Source of the DNA: a virus
Reading direction: 5' to 3' (one strand)
IMG/VR virus record: IMGVR_UViG_3300020281_000001
Span: 1 to 64,000 of that record
Length of the DNA stretch: 64,000 nt
Below, in pieces: positions 53,635 to 60,034 of this stretch; position 1 is the stretch's first letter; every line of letters begins with the position of its first letter. Under the pieces are notes generated by a model, which ran no database searches, was not told the DNA's origin, and worked only from the letters and a program-made list of their open reading frames with translations. Made by a program: the position numbers and the translations under genes.

Positions 53635-54387
53635 TTACAAATAATCAAGTACTTGTGAATGATCTACATTTTCTATAAGCTTCTGAACAGCTTGCTTTTT
53701 TATTTCTGAAATTCTAACATAAGCGCTAGTTCCTTCAATTTTAATTTTGCTTGCTATTTCTTTAGCAGAATGTTTATCACAATCAAGGCCATATGATAAT
53801 CTTAAAACTTCATATTCATTTTTACTTAAATGTTTTTGCATTAAGCTTTTTAAATATAAATTTAAAATTACTAAATTATATGGCTCTGATTGGTCAGGTA
53901 TTTGGTAAACCATATCTTCATCGCTGGTTTGTGTTTTAGCATCTATACTTAAAAATATAGAATTAAAAAACATTTCAACCATTTTTTTATCTCGAGGATT
54001 ATTTCTTATCTCATTCATTTTATGCTCTGGTATCCTAATATTTCCTCGGTTTGTATCGATAGCTCTTCTTATACTACCTTTAATTCGTTTAAAGAAAAAA
54101 GATTTTAAAGTTTTTTCTTTATCTTTTGAGTCTTTTAATAAAGTATAATCAAGCTTGTCAACTGCTTTAGTTAATCCAATTGAACCTTCCTGTATAAAAT
54201 CTGTTATATCCATAACGCCTGATGCTTGTTGTGAAGTAGAAAACTTACGTGCTATATTTTCTACTAACGGTAAAAACTTTATTATTAATTCGTCTCTTGT
54301 ATAGTCTAATATATTTTTATTTTTTGTTTGGCTGATCTTAACATCTTGTTTATATCGAATATAATTTTGAACATTATATTTCTTCAT
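53635..54387 (-). CDS. Sigma-70 family RNA polymerase sigma factor
   Basis: A 250-residue sigma factor. Region 2 is clear: LIIKFLPLVENIARKF, DFIQEGSIGLTKAVDKLDYT and a promoter-melting helix RIKGSIRRAID (residues about 30-112). A region 4 HTH lies near the C terminus: LSKNEYEVLRLSYGLDCDKH, SAKEIASKIKIEGTSAYVRI. It would redirect host RNA polymerase to phage promoters, for example the 30-bp repeated sites found at 56.3-60.2 kb or the late genes. It overlaps the HTH gene upstream by 14 bp. A phage sigma of this type is known in some phages; its target here is inferred. Confidence 0.88.
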   Translation of the reverse strand: MKKYNVQNYIRYKQDVKISQTKNKNILDYTRDELIIKFLPLVENIARKFSTSQQASGVMDITDFIQEGSIGLTKAVDKLDYTLLKDSKDKEKTLKSFFFKRIKGSIRRAIDTNRGNIRIPEHKMNEIRNNPRDKKMVEMFFNSIFLSIDAKTQTSDEDMVYQIPDQSEPYNLVILNLYLKSLMQKHLSKNEYEVLRLSYGLDCDKHSAKEIASKIKIEGTSAYVRISEIKKQAVQKLIENVDHSQVLDYL

Positions 54388-54973
54388 TTAATTTATGTTT
54401 TTCCAGCTTCAATTTATTACATACATTTCTGTATATAGTTCTTTTAGATACATTTAATAATTTAGATACAGCAGACCATGTTATTTTTTTACCTAAAAAA
54501 TTAAGATCCAACATACATTGATATATATCTTGTTGGTTTATACTTTTTGATCTACCAACTAACCTACCTACAATTTTTAATTTTTCTATTGTGCTAAGAC
54601 CTGTTGATTGTTTAAAAATAACTTTCCTAATTCTATTATTAGGAGGTCTATCAAAAACAACATCTAAATTATTAAGCATATCTAATAAAAATTTTTCTTT
54701 AATATCAAAGGTAATAAAATTATTTCTTTTATCTGTTATATACTCAGCTATTTTTTTAAACTTAGTTTTGTTCATATCAGGATTTAAATATCTTAAGACT
54801 AACAAATGCCATTTAAGTGATTTAAAACTATTTATTTTAGCTTTACTTTTAAAAAGCTGATAACATTCATAAGTACCATTTTCATAATACTTTCCCCAAT
54901 TATAAACATGTGTTGGTTTATCATTTATAGGATCTCTATTATATATAACCCTATTGTCATTTAAATATTTCAT
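54374..54973 (-). CDS. HTH-domain protein upstream of sigma gene
   Basis: I prefer ATG 54973 (MKYLNDNRVIYNRDPINDKP, 199 residues); a GTG at 54988 adds five residues but lies inside the palindromic element. The C-terminal region ITWSAVSKLLNVSKRTIYRN is a clear HTH of resolvase or sigma-like type. The N-terminal 130 residues are basic and unrecognised. The gene overlaps the sigma factor gene by 14 bp and has a GTGACA...TGTCAC element 9 bp before it. A regulator of phage transcription is likely. Confidence 0.7.
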   Translation of the reverse strand: MKYLNDNRVIYNRDPINDKPTHVYNWGKYYENGTYECYQLFKSKAKINSFKSLKWHLLVLRYLNPDMNKTKFKKIAEYITDKRNNFITFDIKEKFLLDMLNNLDVVFDRPPNNRIRKVIFKQSTGLSTIEKLKIVGRLVGRSKSINQQDIYQCMLDLNFLGKKITWSAVSKLLNVSKRTIYRNVCNKLKLEKHKLNEEI

Positions 54974-54981
54974 ATTTCTAT

Positions 54982-55029
54982 GTGACACTAGCTTATTACT
55001 CTTTATATACTACTATTACCTTTTGTCAC
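54982..55029 (-). promoter_or_regulatory. 48-bp GTGACA/TGTCAC element, copy 1
   Basis: On the minus strand it reads GTGACA, 20 bases, AAGAGTAA, 8 bases, TGTCAC. It lies 9 bp upstream of the HTH gene start. A second copy with the same core and right-arm spacing occurs at 60370-60415 before the late genes. The palindromic arms suggest binding by a dimeric regulator. Confidence 0.55.
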
Positions 55030-55250
55030 TTATTTAATTTCTCAAACTTTTTAAGTTTTTTAGAATATTTTTGTATTAATTCAGCTTTACGTTTCACATT
55101 ATCCCAATGATATAGTTGGTCCATGCCAAACATATTTGTATTATTACTAACATTTTTTAATACATAATTAGTTATGTCTAATCTAAGTTGATATATAGAT
55201 TTCCATAAATATTCCCTATGTTCTGCTCTTCTGTTTCTTATTTTTAACAT
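55026..55250 (-). CDS. Hypothetical 74-aa basic protein
   Basis: A helical basic protein (MLKIRNRRAEHREYLWKSIY). The second half KRKAELIQKYSKKLKKFEKL is Lys-rich and coiled-coil-like. Its stop TGA lies within the palindromic element. No family is recognised. The next upstream ORF overlaps it by 35 bp. Confidence 0.5.
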   Translation of the reverse strand: MLKIRNRRAEHREYLWKSIYQLRLDITNYVLKNVSNNTNMFGMDQLYHWDNVKRKAELIQKYSKKLKKFEKLNK

Positions 55251-55329
55251 TTTTTTTAGTTTTACGTTTATCGTTTATATTAAATAAATTTACTTTAATT
55301 AAATGTTTATATAATTGAGTTCTTGACAT
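55216..55329 (-). CDS. Putative 37-aa basic peptide
   Basis: The ORF reads MSRTQLYKHLIKVNLFNIND and then a KRKTKK...KNKKQKSRT tail. It fills the gap between 55250 and 55339 and overlaps the following gene by 35 bp. The length is small and homology unknown, so coding status is uncertain. Confidence 0.35.
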   Translation of the reverse strand: MSRTQLYKHLIKVNLFNINDKRKTKKNVKNKKQKSRT

Positions 55330-55338
55330 ATAATAATT

Positions 55339-55587
55339 TTATATATTATCTAACTTATTATTTAAGATTTCTAATTTTCTTTTAATAATCGTCGCTTTTT
55401 TATAATCTTCCTTATCAACATACTTACTAAGTAAATGATTTAATCTATCAATTTCCATAGCCAAGACCTCCTTTTCAGAAGGTCTATATATTTCTAAGGT
55501 TTCATGGTTGTCATAATAGTTAACTATTTTATCTAGTACTATTTCTGCAACTCTATGAGCTAGAGTTTCTAACTCCTTGTTAGTCAT
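55339..55587 (-). CDS. UVR-domain-like helical protein, 82 aa
   Basis: An 82-residue helical protein. The C-terminal LLSKYVDKEDYKKATIIKRK fits a UVR-like helical hairpin (E/D-x-Y-x-x-A...R), the small module of UvrB/UvrC and ClpC partners. The N-terminal LETLAHRVAEIVLDKIVNYY is another helix. It overlaps the next gene's end by 8 bp. Function is probably as a protein-binding module. Confidence 0.55.
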   Translation of the reverse strand: MTNKELETLAHRVAEIVLDKIVNYYDNHETLEIYRPSEKEVLAMEIDRLNHLLSKYVDKEDYKKATIIKRKLEILNNKLDNI

Positions 55588-56032
55588 TATTTTTTAATTT
55601 ATATTTTTTAATTAATTCATCAGCTGTACCTACAAAGATACATTCTTTTTGCCATACATTATATATAGAGATGTAAGTTTCTTCACCATCTTTCGGATAT
55701 AAAGTATAAATAAATTCTTCACCATAATCACCGATTTCACCATCACACTCATATAAATATGAATTACCAACTCTATCTTTAAATTTGTTTACTAGTTGCG
55801 CCGCGAAACAACCCGGACCATTAGCAAACTCACCCATTTTAACTTTGCCTGATATTCCATTACCCATTTTTATAGGCCCTGCAAACTCAGCAAGCTTGAC
55901 ACCTACCCATTCAGGATAACCATCATATTGTTGATACATATTTACTATTGCTTTTTTAGGCATTTTATGGCCTTCTGCAAATGATATACCTTTTTGTCTT
56001 GGTATTACTCTAGTTAAACTTCTTGTTCCCAT
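55580..56032 (-). CDS. Hypothetical protein, 150 aa
   Basis: I start at ATG 56032 (MGTRSLTRVIPRQKGISFAE); the longer reading frame to 56176 translates the tRNA gene and must be rejected. The central VNMYQQYDGYPEWVGVKLAE and YLYECDGEIGDYGEEFIYTL segments are a pattern of a widely distributed phage and bacterial protein that I cannot name. It begins 21 bp downstream of the tRNA and probably shares its transcript. Confidence 0.7.
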   Translation of the reverse strand: MGTRSLTRVIPRQKGISFAEGHKMPKKAIVNMYQQYDGYPEWVGVKLAEFAGPIKMGNGISGKVKMGEFANGPGCFAAQLVNKFKDRVGNSYLYECDGEIGDYGEEFIYTLYPKDGEETYISIYNVWQKECIFVGTADELIKKYKLKNND

Positions 56033-56052
56033 TATATTTGATTTAAAATTAG

Positions 56053-56125
<73 letters not shown>

Positions 56126-56132
56126 ATATTTT

Positions 56133-56290
56133 GGAGACGAATGAAACAGGAATGATTTCGTGGTCGCGACTATCACTACTTTCTGTTTATATCATCTTTC
56201 CGACCTACAACCTAATTCACTGTGGGCTCACTTCTGAACGAAGTTACATCGCCTCCCTTAGATTATCTACAGCCGTTCCTGACTATCTCC
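56133..56290 (-). ncRNA. Structured RNA of ~158 nt upstream of tRNA-fMet
   Basis: No ORF fits, and the G+C is higher than around it. Perfect complementary blocks nest as follows in genome coordinates: GGAGA 56133-56137 with TCTCC 56286-56290; CAGGAA 56147-56152 with TTCCTG 56276-56281; inside these, GGTCG 56162-56166 with CGACC 56201-56205, and CTGT 56220-56223 with ACAG 56269-56272, GGG 56224-56226 with CCC 56255-56257, ACTTC 56230-56234 with GAAGT 56240-56244. This gives a closing stem and two branches. A 30-bp promoter-like site ends 16 bp upstream. The function is unknown. Confidence 0.6.
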
Positions 56291-56306
56291 ATATTTTTTA
56301 CATTTA

Positions 56307-56336
56307 TATTATCTATTTATCTTCGTATTTACTTTG
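56307..56336 (-). promoter_or_regulatory. Phage promoter-like repeat, site G
   Basis: On the minus strand: CAAAGTAAATACG, 8 bases, TAGATAATA. It overlaps the 3' end of the gene at 56313 and points to the structured RNA and tRNA-fMet 16 bp downstream. Confidence 0.7.
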
Positions 56337-56594
56337 AAGCTCATTCCAAACATCGTATTCAGGATTTTCTGGTTCATCGTTATGAAGTAAATTTAAAATA
56401 TATTTCCATGTTTTAAGATCTCGTTTATATGAGTTTAAACCTTTTTCTAATAGTTCTATACTTATTCTTCCATCATCAGAGCCATTTGCTATCTCTTGCA
56501 TTGTTCTTTGTATATCATCTTTTAAATAATATATTTTAGCATGAGCTTTGTTTATTGCTCTGGTTTTTATTTCCTCATCTATATTTTTATCCAT
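56313..56594 (-). CDS. Hypothetical helical protein, 93 aa
   Basis: A charged helical protein (MDKNIDEEIKTRAINKAHAK). It has YYLKDDIQRTMQEIANGSDD and a second helix SYKRDLKTWKYILNLLHNDE. Its stop codon lies inside promoter repeat G, showing how tightly coding and control sequence are packed. It overlaps the next upstream gene by 16 bp. No family is recognised. Confidence 0.6.
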   Translation of the reverse strand: MDKNIDEEIKTRAINKAHAKIYYLKDDIQRTMQEIANGSDDGRISIELLEKGLNSYKRDLKTWKYILNLLHNDEPENPEYDVWNELQSKYEDK

Positions 56595-56761
56595 GTTAGT
56601 CCTTTTAAATTAAACCATTTATTAATTCCTTTAATCTGAATTACATTGTTTTCTTCATCTAATTCTTCTCTGATTTTATATCCAAACGATGGAGGTAAAT
56701 CACCTAATAAATATCCTTTATATTTTCCTTTATTAGTTTTTAGTATTGTTTTGTTTATCAT
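56579..56761 (-). CDS. Hypothetical 60-aa protein
   Basis: I choose the ATG at 56761 (MINKTILKTNKGKYKGYLLG), since an ATG at 56785 would overlap the DnaA-like gene further. The protein has a beta character (PPSFGYKIREELDEENNVIQ, IKGINKWFNLKGLTWI). It probably forms a small barrel. No motif is known. Confidence 0.5.
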   Translation of the reverse strand: MINKTILKTNKGKYKGYLLGDLPPSFGYKIREELDEENNVIQIKGINKWFNLKGLTWIKI

Positions 56762-57245
56762 TATATTTTTTATTCTTATCATCAACTATTGTTTTAAGCT
56801 GATCTCTGAGCCTTTTTTCAAACTTATGACCCATACTACCTAACTTAGTTAATATTGTGTTAGTGAACCTATAAAGCTCCTTATTTTGTAAAAGCTTTAT
56901 CCTGTATCTATCTTTATAAAAACCTTCAGGTTCTTGATACTTTTTATTAGATTTAATTCTATTCTGTAAACGTGTTTTTAAAGTAGTATAGACTAAGAAA
57001 TATTCTTTTTCCCAAAACTCATTAATGATATTGTCAAATGTTTTAAGGCCATGAAGCACTGTTGCATGATCTTTATTTACTTGTTTACCAATTGACTCTA
57101 ATGACTCATAGGTCAAGTCTCTACATAATCTGTAATAAATACACCTCATATAGATTACATCTCTTTTCCTAGTTTTAATGTCAATTGATCTATTAAATGC
57201 ACTTTCAACAGACTTTTTAATTGTGATAGAGCTTATTGTTTTCAT
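56733..57245 (-). CDS. DnaA domain IV-like protein
   Basis: A 170-residue protein. Residues about 28-75 match the DNA-binding domain IV of DnaA: RDVIYMRCIYYRLCRDLTYE, SLESIGKQVNKDHATVLHGL. The H-A-T-V-L-H-G signature recognises DnaA boxes in the cellular protein. There is no AAA+ ATPase domain, so it is a stand-alone binding domain with a basic helical tail. It might mark the phage origin or compete for host DnaA sites. Such truncated DnaA proteins occur in some phages of Bacteroidota. Confidence 0.75.
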   Translation of the reverse strand: MKTISSITIKKSVESAFNRSIDIKTRKRDVIYMRCIYYRLCRDLTYESLESIGKQVNKDHATVLHGLKTFDNIINEFWEKEYFLVYTTLKTRLQNRIKSNKKYQEPEGFYKDRYRIKLLQNKELYRFTNTILTKLGSMGHKFEKRLRDQLKTIVDDKNKKYNDKQNNTKN

Positions 57246-57393
57246 TATTATATTTTCTATTTTTAATTTGATTTTTTATATATATTTCAGCTTGTGATTT
57301 AGTGCTGAAATCTTTATAACCGAAAAATATAGGACCATCTTTCCACATGGCCCTATATTCATTATTAATTGTTGTTTTAATACAATACCTCAT
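57217..57393 (-). CDS. Hypothetical 58-aa protein
   Basis: The ORF starts MRYCIKTTINNEYRAMWKDG and continues PIFFGYKDFSTKSQAEIYIK, like a small mixed alpha/beta domain. It overlaps the DnaA-like gene start by 29 bp and shares an ATGA overlap with the gene upstream. Coding status is supported by the unbroken chain of overlapping genes. Confidence 0.5.
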   Translation of the reverse strand: MRYCIKTTINNEYRAMWKDGPIFFGYKDFSTKSQAEIYIKNQIKNRKYNNENNKLYHN

Positions 57394-57533
57394 AGCTTTA
57401 CATCGCCTTCAGGTGGATACTCAAATTTATTTCTACGTCTTTTGCTCGGATCTTTTTCTTTAGGTATTTTATAACCTACAATTGGGTTGATACCTAGATC
57501 CCACCAATTATCCGGTAATTTTCTATTTGTCAT
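57390..57533 (-). CDS. Hypothetical 47-aa protein
   Basis: The ORF reads MTNRKLPDNWWDLGINPIVG, then YKIPKEKDPSKRRRNKFEYP. Trp-rich start and basic middle. ATGA overlaps with the following gene, and its ATG overlaps the upstream gene's end by 11 bp. No family is recognised. Confidence 0.5.
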   Translation of the reverse strand: MTNRKLPDNWWDLGINPIVGYKIPKEKDPSKRRRNKFEYPPEGDVKL

Positions 57534-57648
57534 TTTGTAATTCTTTTAGTTTTTCTTTAAATATTATTATTATTTGTTCTCTTGACATTGTTGTATGTTC
57601 AAGCCAATATAAGACTTCTTGAATACAGTCTATTTCAGATCTCTCCAT
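57523..57648 (-). CDS. Hypothetical 41-aa helical peptide
   Basis: The ORF reads MERSEIDCIQEVLYWLEHTT and MSREQIIIIFKEKLKELQND. It looks like two amphipathic helices. It overlaps neighbours on both sides by about 11-14 bp. Small but consistent with the packed gene chain. Confidence 0.45.
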   Translation of the reverse strand: MERSEIDCIQEVLYWLEHTTMSREQIIIIFKEKLKELQNDK

Positions 57649-57889
57649 AGTCTTTACTTCTAATTAAGTTGTTAAACTCTATTGGATGCATTGATTTAAT
57701 TGATTTGACAATAGCTCTGTTAAAGTCTCTTGATCTTCGCCTGTAGTCTTCACTTGTACACCACTTAATCCAAGATCTTGATCTAGTGCAAGAACGATAC
57801 TTAGCCTCATAGGCCAAGCATCTATCTAATTGCTCTTGCATTTCTTCTACGGTTTTACCGTTTGCATATTTGTTGTTGTCTACTTTCAT
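57635..57889 (-). CDS. Hypothetical 84-aa protein
   Basis: The protein starts MKVDNNKYANGKTVEEMQEQ. A helical, Arg-rich middle (AYEAKYRSCTRSRSWIKWCT, SEDYRRRSRDFNRAIVKSIK) has two Cys. It shares one base with the stop of the small membrane peptide upstream. The basic helices suggest nucleic acid contact. Function unknown. Confidence 0.55.
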   Translation of the reverse strand: MKVDNNKYANGKTVEEMQEQLDRCLAYEAKYRSCTRSRSWIKWCTSEDYRRRSRDFNRAIVKSIKSMHPIEFNNLIRSKDYGEI

Positions 57890-57984
57890 TATATACTTTT
57901 AACAACCTCAATCATTGCAATCAACCATAATGGTGATACAATAATAAATGCTATGATTCTTATTTTATTTATTAGTTTATTCAT
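57889..57984 (-). CDS. 31-aa single-TM peptide
   Basis: The ORF reads MNKLINKIRIIAFIIVSPLW and LIAMIEVVKSI, one membrane helix after a basic start. It is the first gene after promoter repeat A, 26 bp downstream. Its stop overlaps the next ATG (TAATG). A small membrane-active early peptide is possible. Confidence 0.5.
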   Translation of the reverse strand: MNKLINKIRIIAFIIVSPLWLIAMIEVVKSI

Positions 57985-58010
57985 ATTTTATTTTATTTAA
58001 TTTATATCTA

Positions 58011-58040
58011 TATTATCTATGTTGTAACGTATTTACTTTG
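58011..58040 (-). promoter_or_regulatory. Phage promoter-like repeat, site A
   Basis: On the minus strand: CAAAGTAAATACG, 8 bases, TAGATAATA. The stop codon of the gene at 58033 lies within it. The next start (57984) is 26 bp downstream. Confidence 0.7.
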
Positions 58041-58197
58041 ACTCAACCCAGTTTATTAATGTTCGTTTACAAGCTTCTCTTTGATCTTCATTGAGATCAT
58101 AGTATCCATCACAATCAAATTTATGTTTTGCAATACCATGTAATCCTATTTCAATATAAGCTCTATAACTATTTAGATTTTTCAATTGTTCATTCAT
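58033..58197 (-). CDS. Hypothetical 54-aa protein
   Basis: I choose the ATG at 58197 (MNEQLKNLNSYRAYIEIGLH), 1 bp after the upstream stop, rather than the longer frame from 58245, which overlaps that gene. The end is GYYDLNEDQREACKRTLINW. The sequence has two short helices and a Cys. The stop lies within promoter repeat A. No family is recognised. Confidence 0.5.
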   Translation of the reverse strand: MNEQLKNLNSYRAYIEIGLHGIAKHKFDCDGYYDLNEDQREACKRTLINWVESK

Positions 58198-58198
58198 T

Positions 58199-58438
58199 TT
58201 ATTTATTTTGAGGCCAATATTCATCTTTCCACTGACCGTTTTCAATTACAGTCAAACCAAGTTCACTTGCTGCATAATTAATATGCTTGGTAGTTGTTGG
58301 GCTTGACGTCATACCTCTTACATTCCATTTAAGTTTGTAAAGATAGTCTCCAATTATCTCAGCAACGTGTGTATCATATGAATATATGTCGTTACCGATT
58401 TGTTTTAAATTTACTTTATATCTATCAAAAGTTTTCAT
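58199..58438 (-). CDS. Hypothetical 79-aa protein
   Basis: The protein starts MKTFDRYKVNLKQIGNDIYS. The YDTHVAEIIGDYLYKLKWNV and GMTSSPTTTKHINYAASELG blocks are a pattern seen in other phage small proteins (T-T-T-K-H-I-N-Y-A), though I cannot name the family. A beta-strand pair followed by a helix is likely. Confidence 0.6.
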   Translation of the reverse strand: MKTFDRYKVNLKQIGNDIYSYDTHVAEIIGDYLYKLKWNVRGMTSSPTTTKHINYAASELGLTVIENGQWKDEYWPQNK

Positions 58439-58439
58439 A

Positions 58440-58613
58440 TTATTTATATTTTTGAATTAATTTATTTATATCTTTTAAGTTTGAAAAATGATAATGATAT
58501 ATAATTTCTTTTTTATAATTGAAGACAGTGAAGTCATACATTTTAAATTTTGATGAATAATATATTTCAAATGATGTTTGTGTTTTTGGGTTTGAGTTAA
58601 AGTAGTTGTTCAT
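58440..58613 (-). CDS. Hypothetical 57-aa protein
   Basis: The ORF reads MNNYFNSNPKTQTSFEIYYS, SKFKMYDFTVFNYKKEIIYH and a YHFSNLKDINKLIQKYK end: beta strands then a helix. It is the first gene after promoter repeat B, 15 bp downstream. This placement supports coding. Confidence 0.5.
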   Translation of the reverse strand: MNNYFNSNPKTQTSFEIYYSSKFKMYDFTVFNYKKEIIYHYHFSNLKDINKLIQKYK

Positions 58614-58628
58614 GTTTTTATTTTAACA

Positions 58629-58658
58629 TATTATCTACATTATAACGTATTTAGTTTG
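58629..58658 (-). promoter_or_regulatory. Phage promoter-like repeat, site B
   Basis: On the minus strand: CAAACTAAATACG, 8 bases (TTATAATG), TAGATAATA. It matches the consensus exactly and lies 15 bp before the ATG at 58613. Confidence 0.75.
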
Positions 58659-58665
58659 TATTGTT

Positions 58666-59040
58666 TTATATTATACCTTTATCTAATTTAACTTGTGTTT
58701 CATTTATATTTTCTTCTATCCACTCAAGGACTTCATCTTCAGGTAAAAACTTATCTAAATCTGATATATGTATTTTAACATCAAATCCAACATCTTGAAC
58801 TGTTTCAACTATCCTTTTTATTACAGTTTCAAAACTAGGTTCATAGTAATAAACATCTGTTTCCCAATTAATATTAGTTGTGTCATTTGTTATTATATGC
58901 ACTTCATAATCATCAGCTGTGTACCATGGCTCAACTGATAGATTTCCAGCTCGCCAACCAAAAGATTGATCTGCTATTTGTATTTCATTTACTTCATAAA
59001 CATCTTCTAGATGCTTTATTAATTTTTCTATATGATCCAT
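58666..59040 (-). CDS. Hypothetical acidic protein, 124 aa
   Basis: An acidic alpha/beta protein (MDHIEKLIKHLEDVYEVNEI). The YEVHIITNDTTNINWETDVY and VIKRIVETVQDVGFDVKIHI stretches alternate strands and helices. The net charge is strongly negative, which could mimic DNA or bind a basic host protein; this is conjecture. It shares one base with the next upstream gene. Confidence 0.6.
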   Translation of the reverse strand: MDHIEKLIKHLEDVYEVNEIQIADQSFGWRAGNLSVEPWYTADDYEVHIITNDTTNINWETDVYYYEPSFETVIKRIVETVQDVGFDVKIHISDLDKFLPEDEVLEWIEENINETQVKLDKGII

Positions 59041-59240
59041 TATAATTCTATTTTATTTATTAATTTATATATTTTATCTATTTTTTCTATTAATTCTTCT
59101 TTAGTGTATATACTATCAACATATTTTATATCTTGTTTAAGACATGATACTTTTGCTAATATTACACCAATTGCCTTACATCTTTCATAATTTTTTTCTG
59201 TTTCTTCGTAGTATAATTCTTGATAAATGTTTTTTTTCAT
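59040..59240 (-). CDS. Hypothetical 66-aa protein
   Basis: A helical protein (MKKNIYQELYYEETEKNYER). CKAIGVILAKVSCLKQDIKY and YTKEELIEKIDKIYKLINK follow. It is the first gene after promoter repeat C, 17 bp downstream. Two Cys are present. No known motif. Confidence 0.55.
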   Translation of the reverse strand: MKKNIYQELYYEETEKNYERCKAIGVILAKVSCLKQDIKYVDSIYTKEELIEKIDKIYKLINKIEL

Positions 59241-59257
59241 TGTGTTTTATTTAATTA

Positions 59258-59287
59258 TATTATCTTGTTATTTAAGTATTTAGTTTG
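59258..59287 (-). promoter_or_regulatory. Phage promoter-like repeat, site C
   Basis: On the minus strand: CAAACTAAATACT, 8 bases, AAGATAATA. One base of the left block differs from the consensus. It is 17 bp before the ATG at 59240. Confidence 0.65.
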
Positions 59288-59289
59288 TA

Positions 59290-59460
59290 TTATCCTATTA
59301 ATTCTAATTGTTTTTTAATTTGTTTTAAAGCTTTGTGACTTGCTTTTGCATTTTGCCAAATTTCATAATCCGCTTTTAATTTCTCTAGTTGGTGTATAGT
59401 AACTTTTGCATTTAATAATATGTCTTGTGCTTGTTTTCTATTTATTTTTTTAGTTGTCAT
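59290..59460 (-). CDS. Hypothetical 56-aa helical protein
   Basis: The ORF reads MTTKKINRKQAQDILLNAKV and TIHQLEKLKADYEIWQNAKA, ending KALKQIKKQLELIG. It is strongly helical and basic, likely a coiled coil. It ends 2 bp upstream of promoter repeat C. Coding status is supported by length and tight fit. Confidence 0.5.
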   Translation of the reverse strand: MTTKKINRKQAQDILLNAKVTIHQLEKLKADYEIWQNAKASHKALKQIKKQLELIG

Positions 59461-59464
59461 ATTT

Positions 59465-59575
59465 TTATTTATTTATTAATTTTAATAATATATCTCTTAA
59501 ATCTTCTCTATAATCATTAGTGTTTAAATAATCATATAAATGTTCAATTAATATTTTTTTATCTTTTTTATTCAT
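59465..59575 (-). CDS. Hypothetical 36-aa peptide
   Basis: The ORF reads MNKKDKKILIEHLYDYLNTN and DYREDLRDILLKLINK. It resembles a small helical bundle. It overlaps the upstream gene by 8 bp and ends 4 bp before the next start. No family known. Confidence 0.4.
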   Translation of the reverse strand: MNKKDKKILIEHLYDYLNTNDYREDLRDILLKLINK

Positions 59576-59726
59576 ATATTCTAATGTCTTTAAGATGTAT
59601 TTTAAATATATTTGACATTGTATCTGTTATTGTTTCTTTAGTGTTATCATTATAAATGAGATTTAAATTCCATTTGTTAATTAATAACGATCCAGTTATA
59701 TTCCAATCAATTACTTTTTTATTCAT
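59568..59726 (-). CDS. Hypothetical 52-aa protein
   Basis: I start at ATG 59726 (MNKKVIDWNITGSLLINKWN); the longer frame to 59795 translates the tRNA-like element and is rejected. A mixed strand and helix protein with a LNLIYNDNTKETITDTMSNI segment. It lies 15 bp downstream of the tRNA-like gene and would be on the same transcript. Confidence 0.5.
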   Translation of the reverse strand: MNKKVIDWNITGSLLINKWNLNLIYNDNTKETITDTMSNIFKIHLKDIRIYE

Positions 59727-59741
59727 ATTATTATATTTTAG

Positions 59742-59805
59742 TGAGTGAGGTGGGAATCGAACCCACAAATCGCATGTCTGGTCGGCGTGCTCCAAGTGCT
59801 CACTC
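59742..59805 (-). tRNA. tRNA-like gene with shortened D/anticodon part
   Basis: The acceptor stem GAGUGAG/CUCACUC and the T arm GUGGG-UUCGAUU-CCCAC are perfect, and discriminator A follows. Only 32 nt lie between them, about 10 fewer than in a normal tRNA. A partial stem GCACG/CAUGC can form there, but the loop lacks the U33/purine37 context of an anticodon. It is probably a degenerate tRNA or a tRNA-like RNA. Promoter repeat D ends 5 bp upstream of the 5' end. Confidence 0.45.
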
Positions 59806-59810
59806 GTGTA

Positions 59811-59840
59811 TATTATCTAGTTGAAATCGTTTTTAGTTAA
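59811..59840 (-). promoter_or_regulatory. Phage promoter-like repeat, site D
   Basis: On the minus strand: TTAACTAAAAACG, 8 bases, TAGATAATA. It directly precedes the tRNA-like gene. The stop codon of the gene at 59837 overlaps its upstream end. Confidence 0.65.
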
Positions 59841-59977
59841 ACTATTGAATAATATATTTCGTTTAAATTATAATATTCTTTTATTTCACTTTCGATCATT
59901 TCTTTGTCATTTGACCCAATTAAATATAATTCGTCAATATAATTATTATTTTGTTGATTATAAATTTTAATAGTCAT
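59837..59977 (-). CDS. Hypothetical 46-aa acidic protein
   Basis: The ORF reads MTIKIYNQQNNNYIDELYLI and GSNDKEMIESEIKEYYNLNE. It is Tyr/Asn/Glu-rich and acidic. It is the first gene after promoter repeat E, 27 bp downstream. No family is recognised. Confidence 0.5.
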   Translation of the reverse strand: MTIKIYNQQNNNYIDELYLIGSNDKEMIESEIKEYYNLNEIYYSIV

Positions 59978-60004
59978 TTTATAATTTTTATTTATTTTCG
60001 TTTA

Positions 60005-60034
60005 TATTATCTTATATATTTCGTATTTAGTTTA
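60005..60034 (-). promoter_or_regulatory. Phage promoter-like repeat, site E
   Basis: On the minus strand: TAAACTAAATACG, 8 bases, AAGATAATA. It lies 27 bp before the ATG at 59977. Confidence 0.7.

Noticed and set aside
54591-54860. Plus-strand frame of 89 codons opposite the HTH gene
   Set aside because: It is an antisense shadow: hydrophobic composition reflects the Lys/Asn-rich sense gene.
55320-55350. A TATTATCTAA stretch like the right block of the promoter repeat
   Set aside because: The AAACTAAAWACG block is missing at the correct spacing, and the bases encode the end of the 55339 gene.
59727-59795. N-terminal extension of the 59568 gene
   Set aside because: It translates the tRNA-like element in reverse-complement; the ATG at 59726 is preferred.
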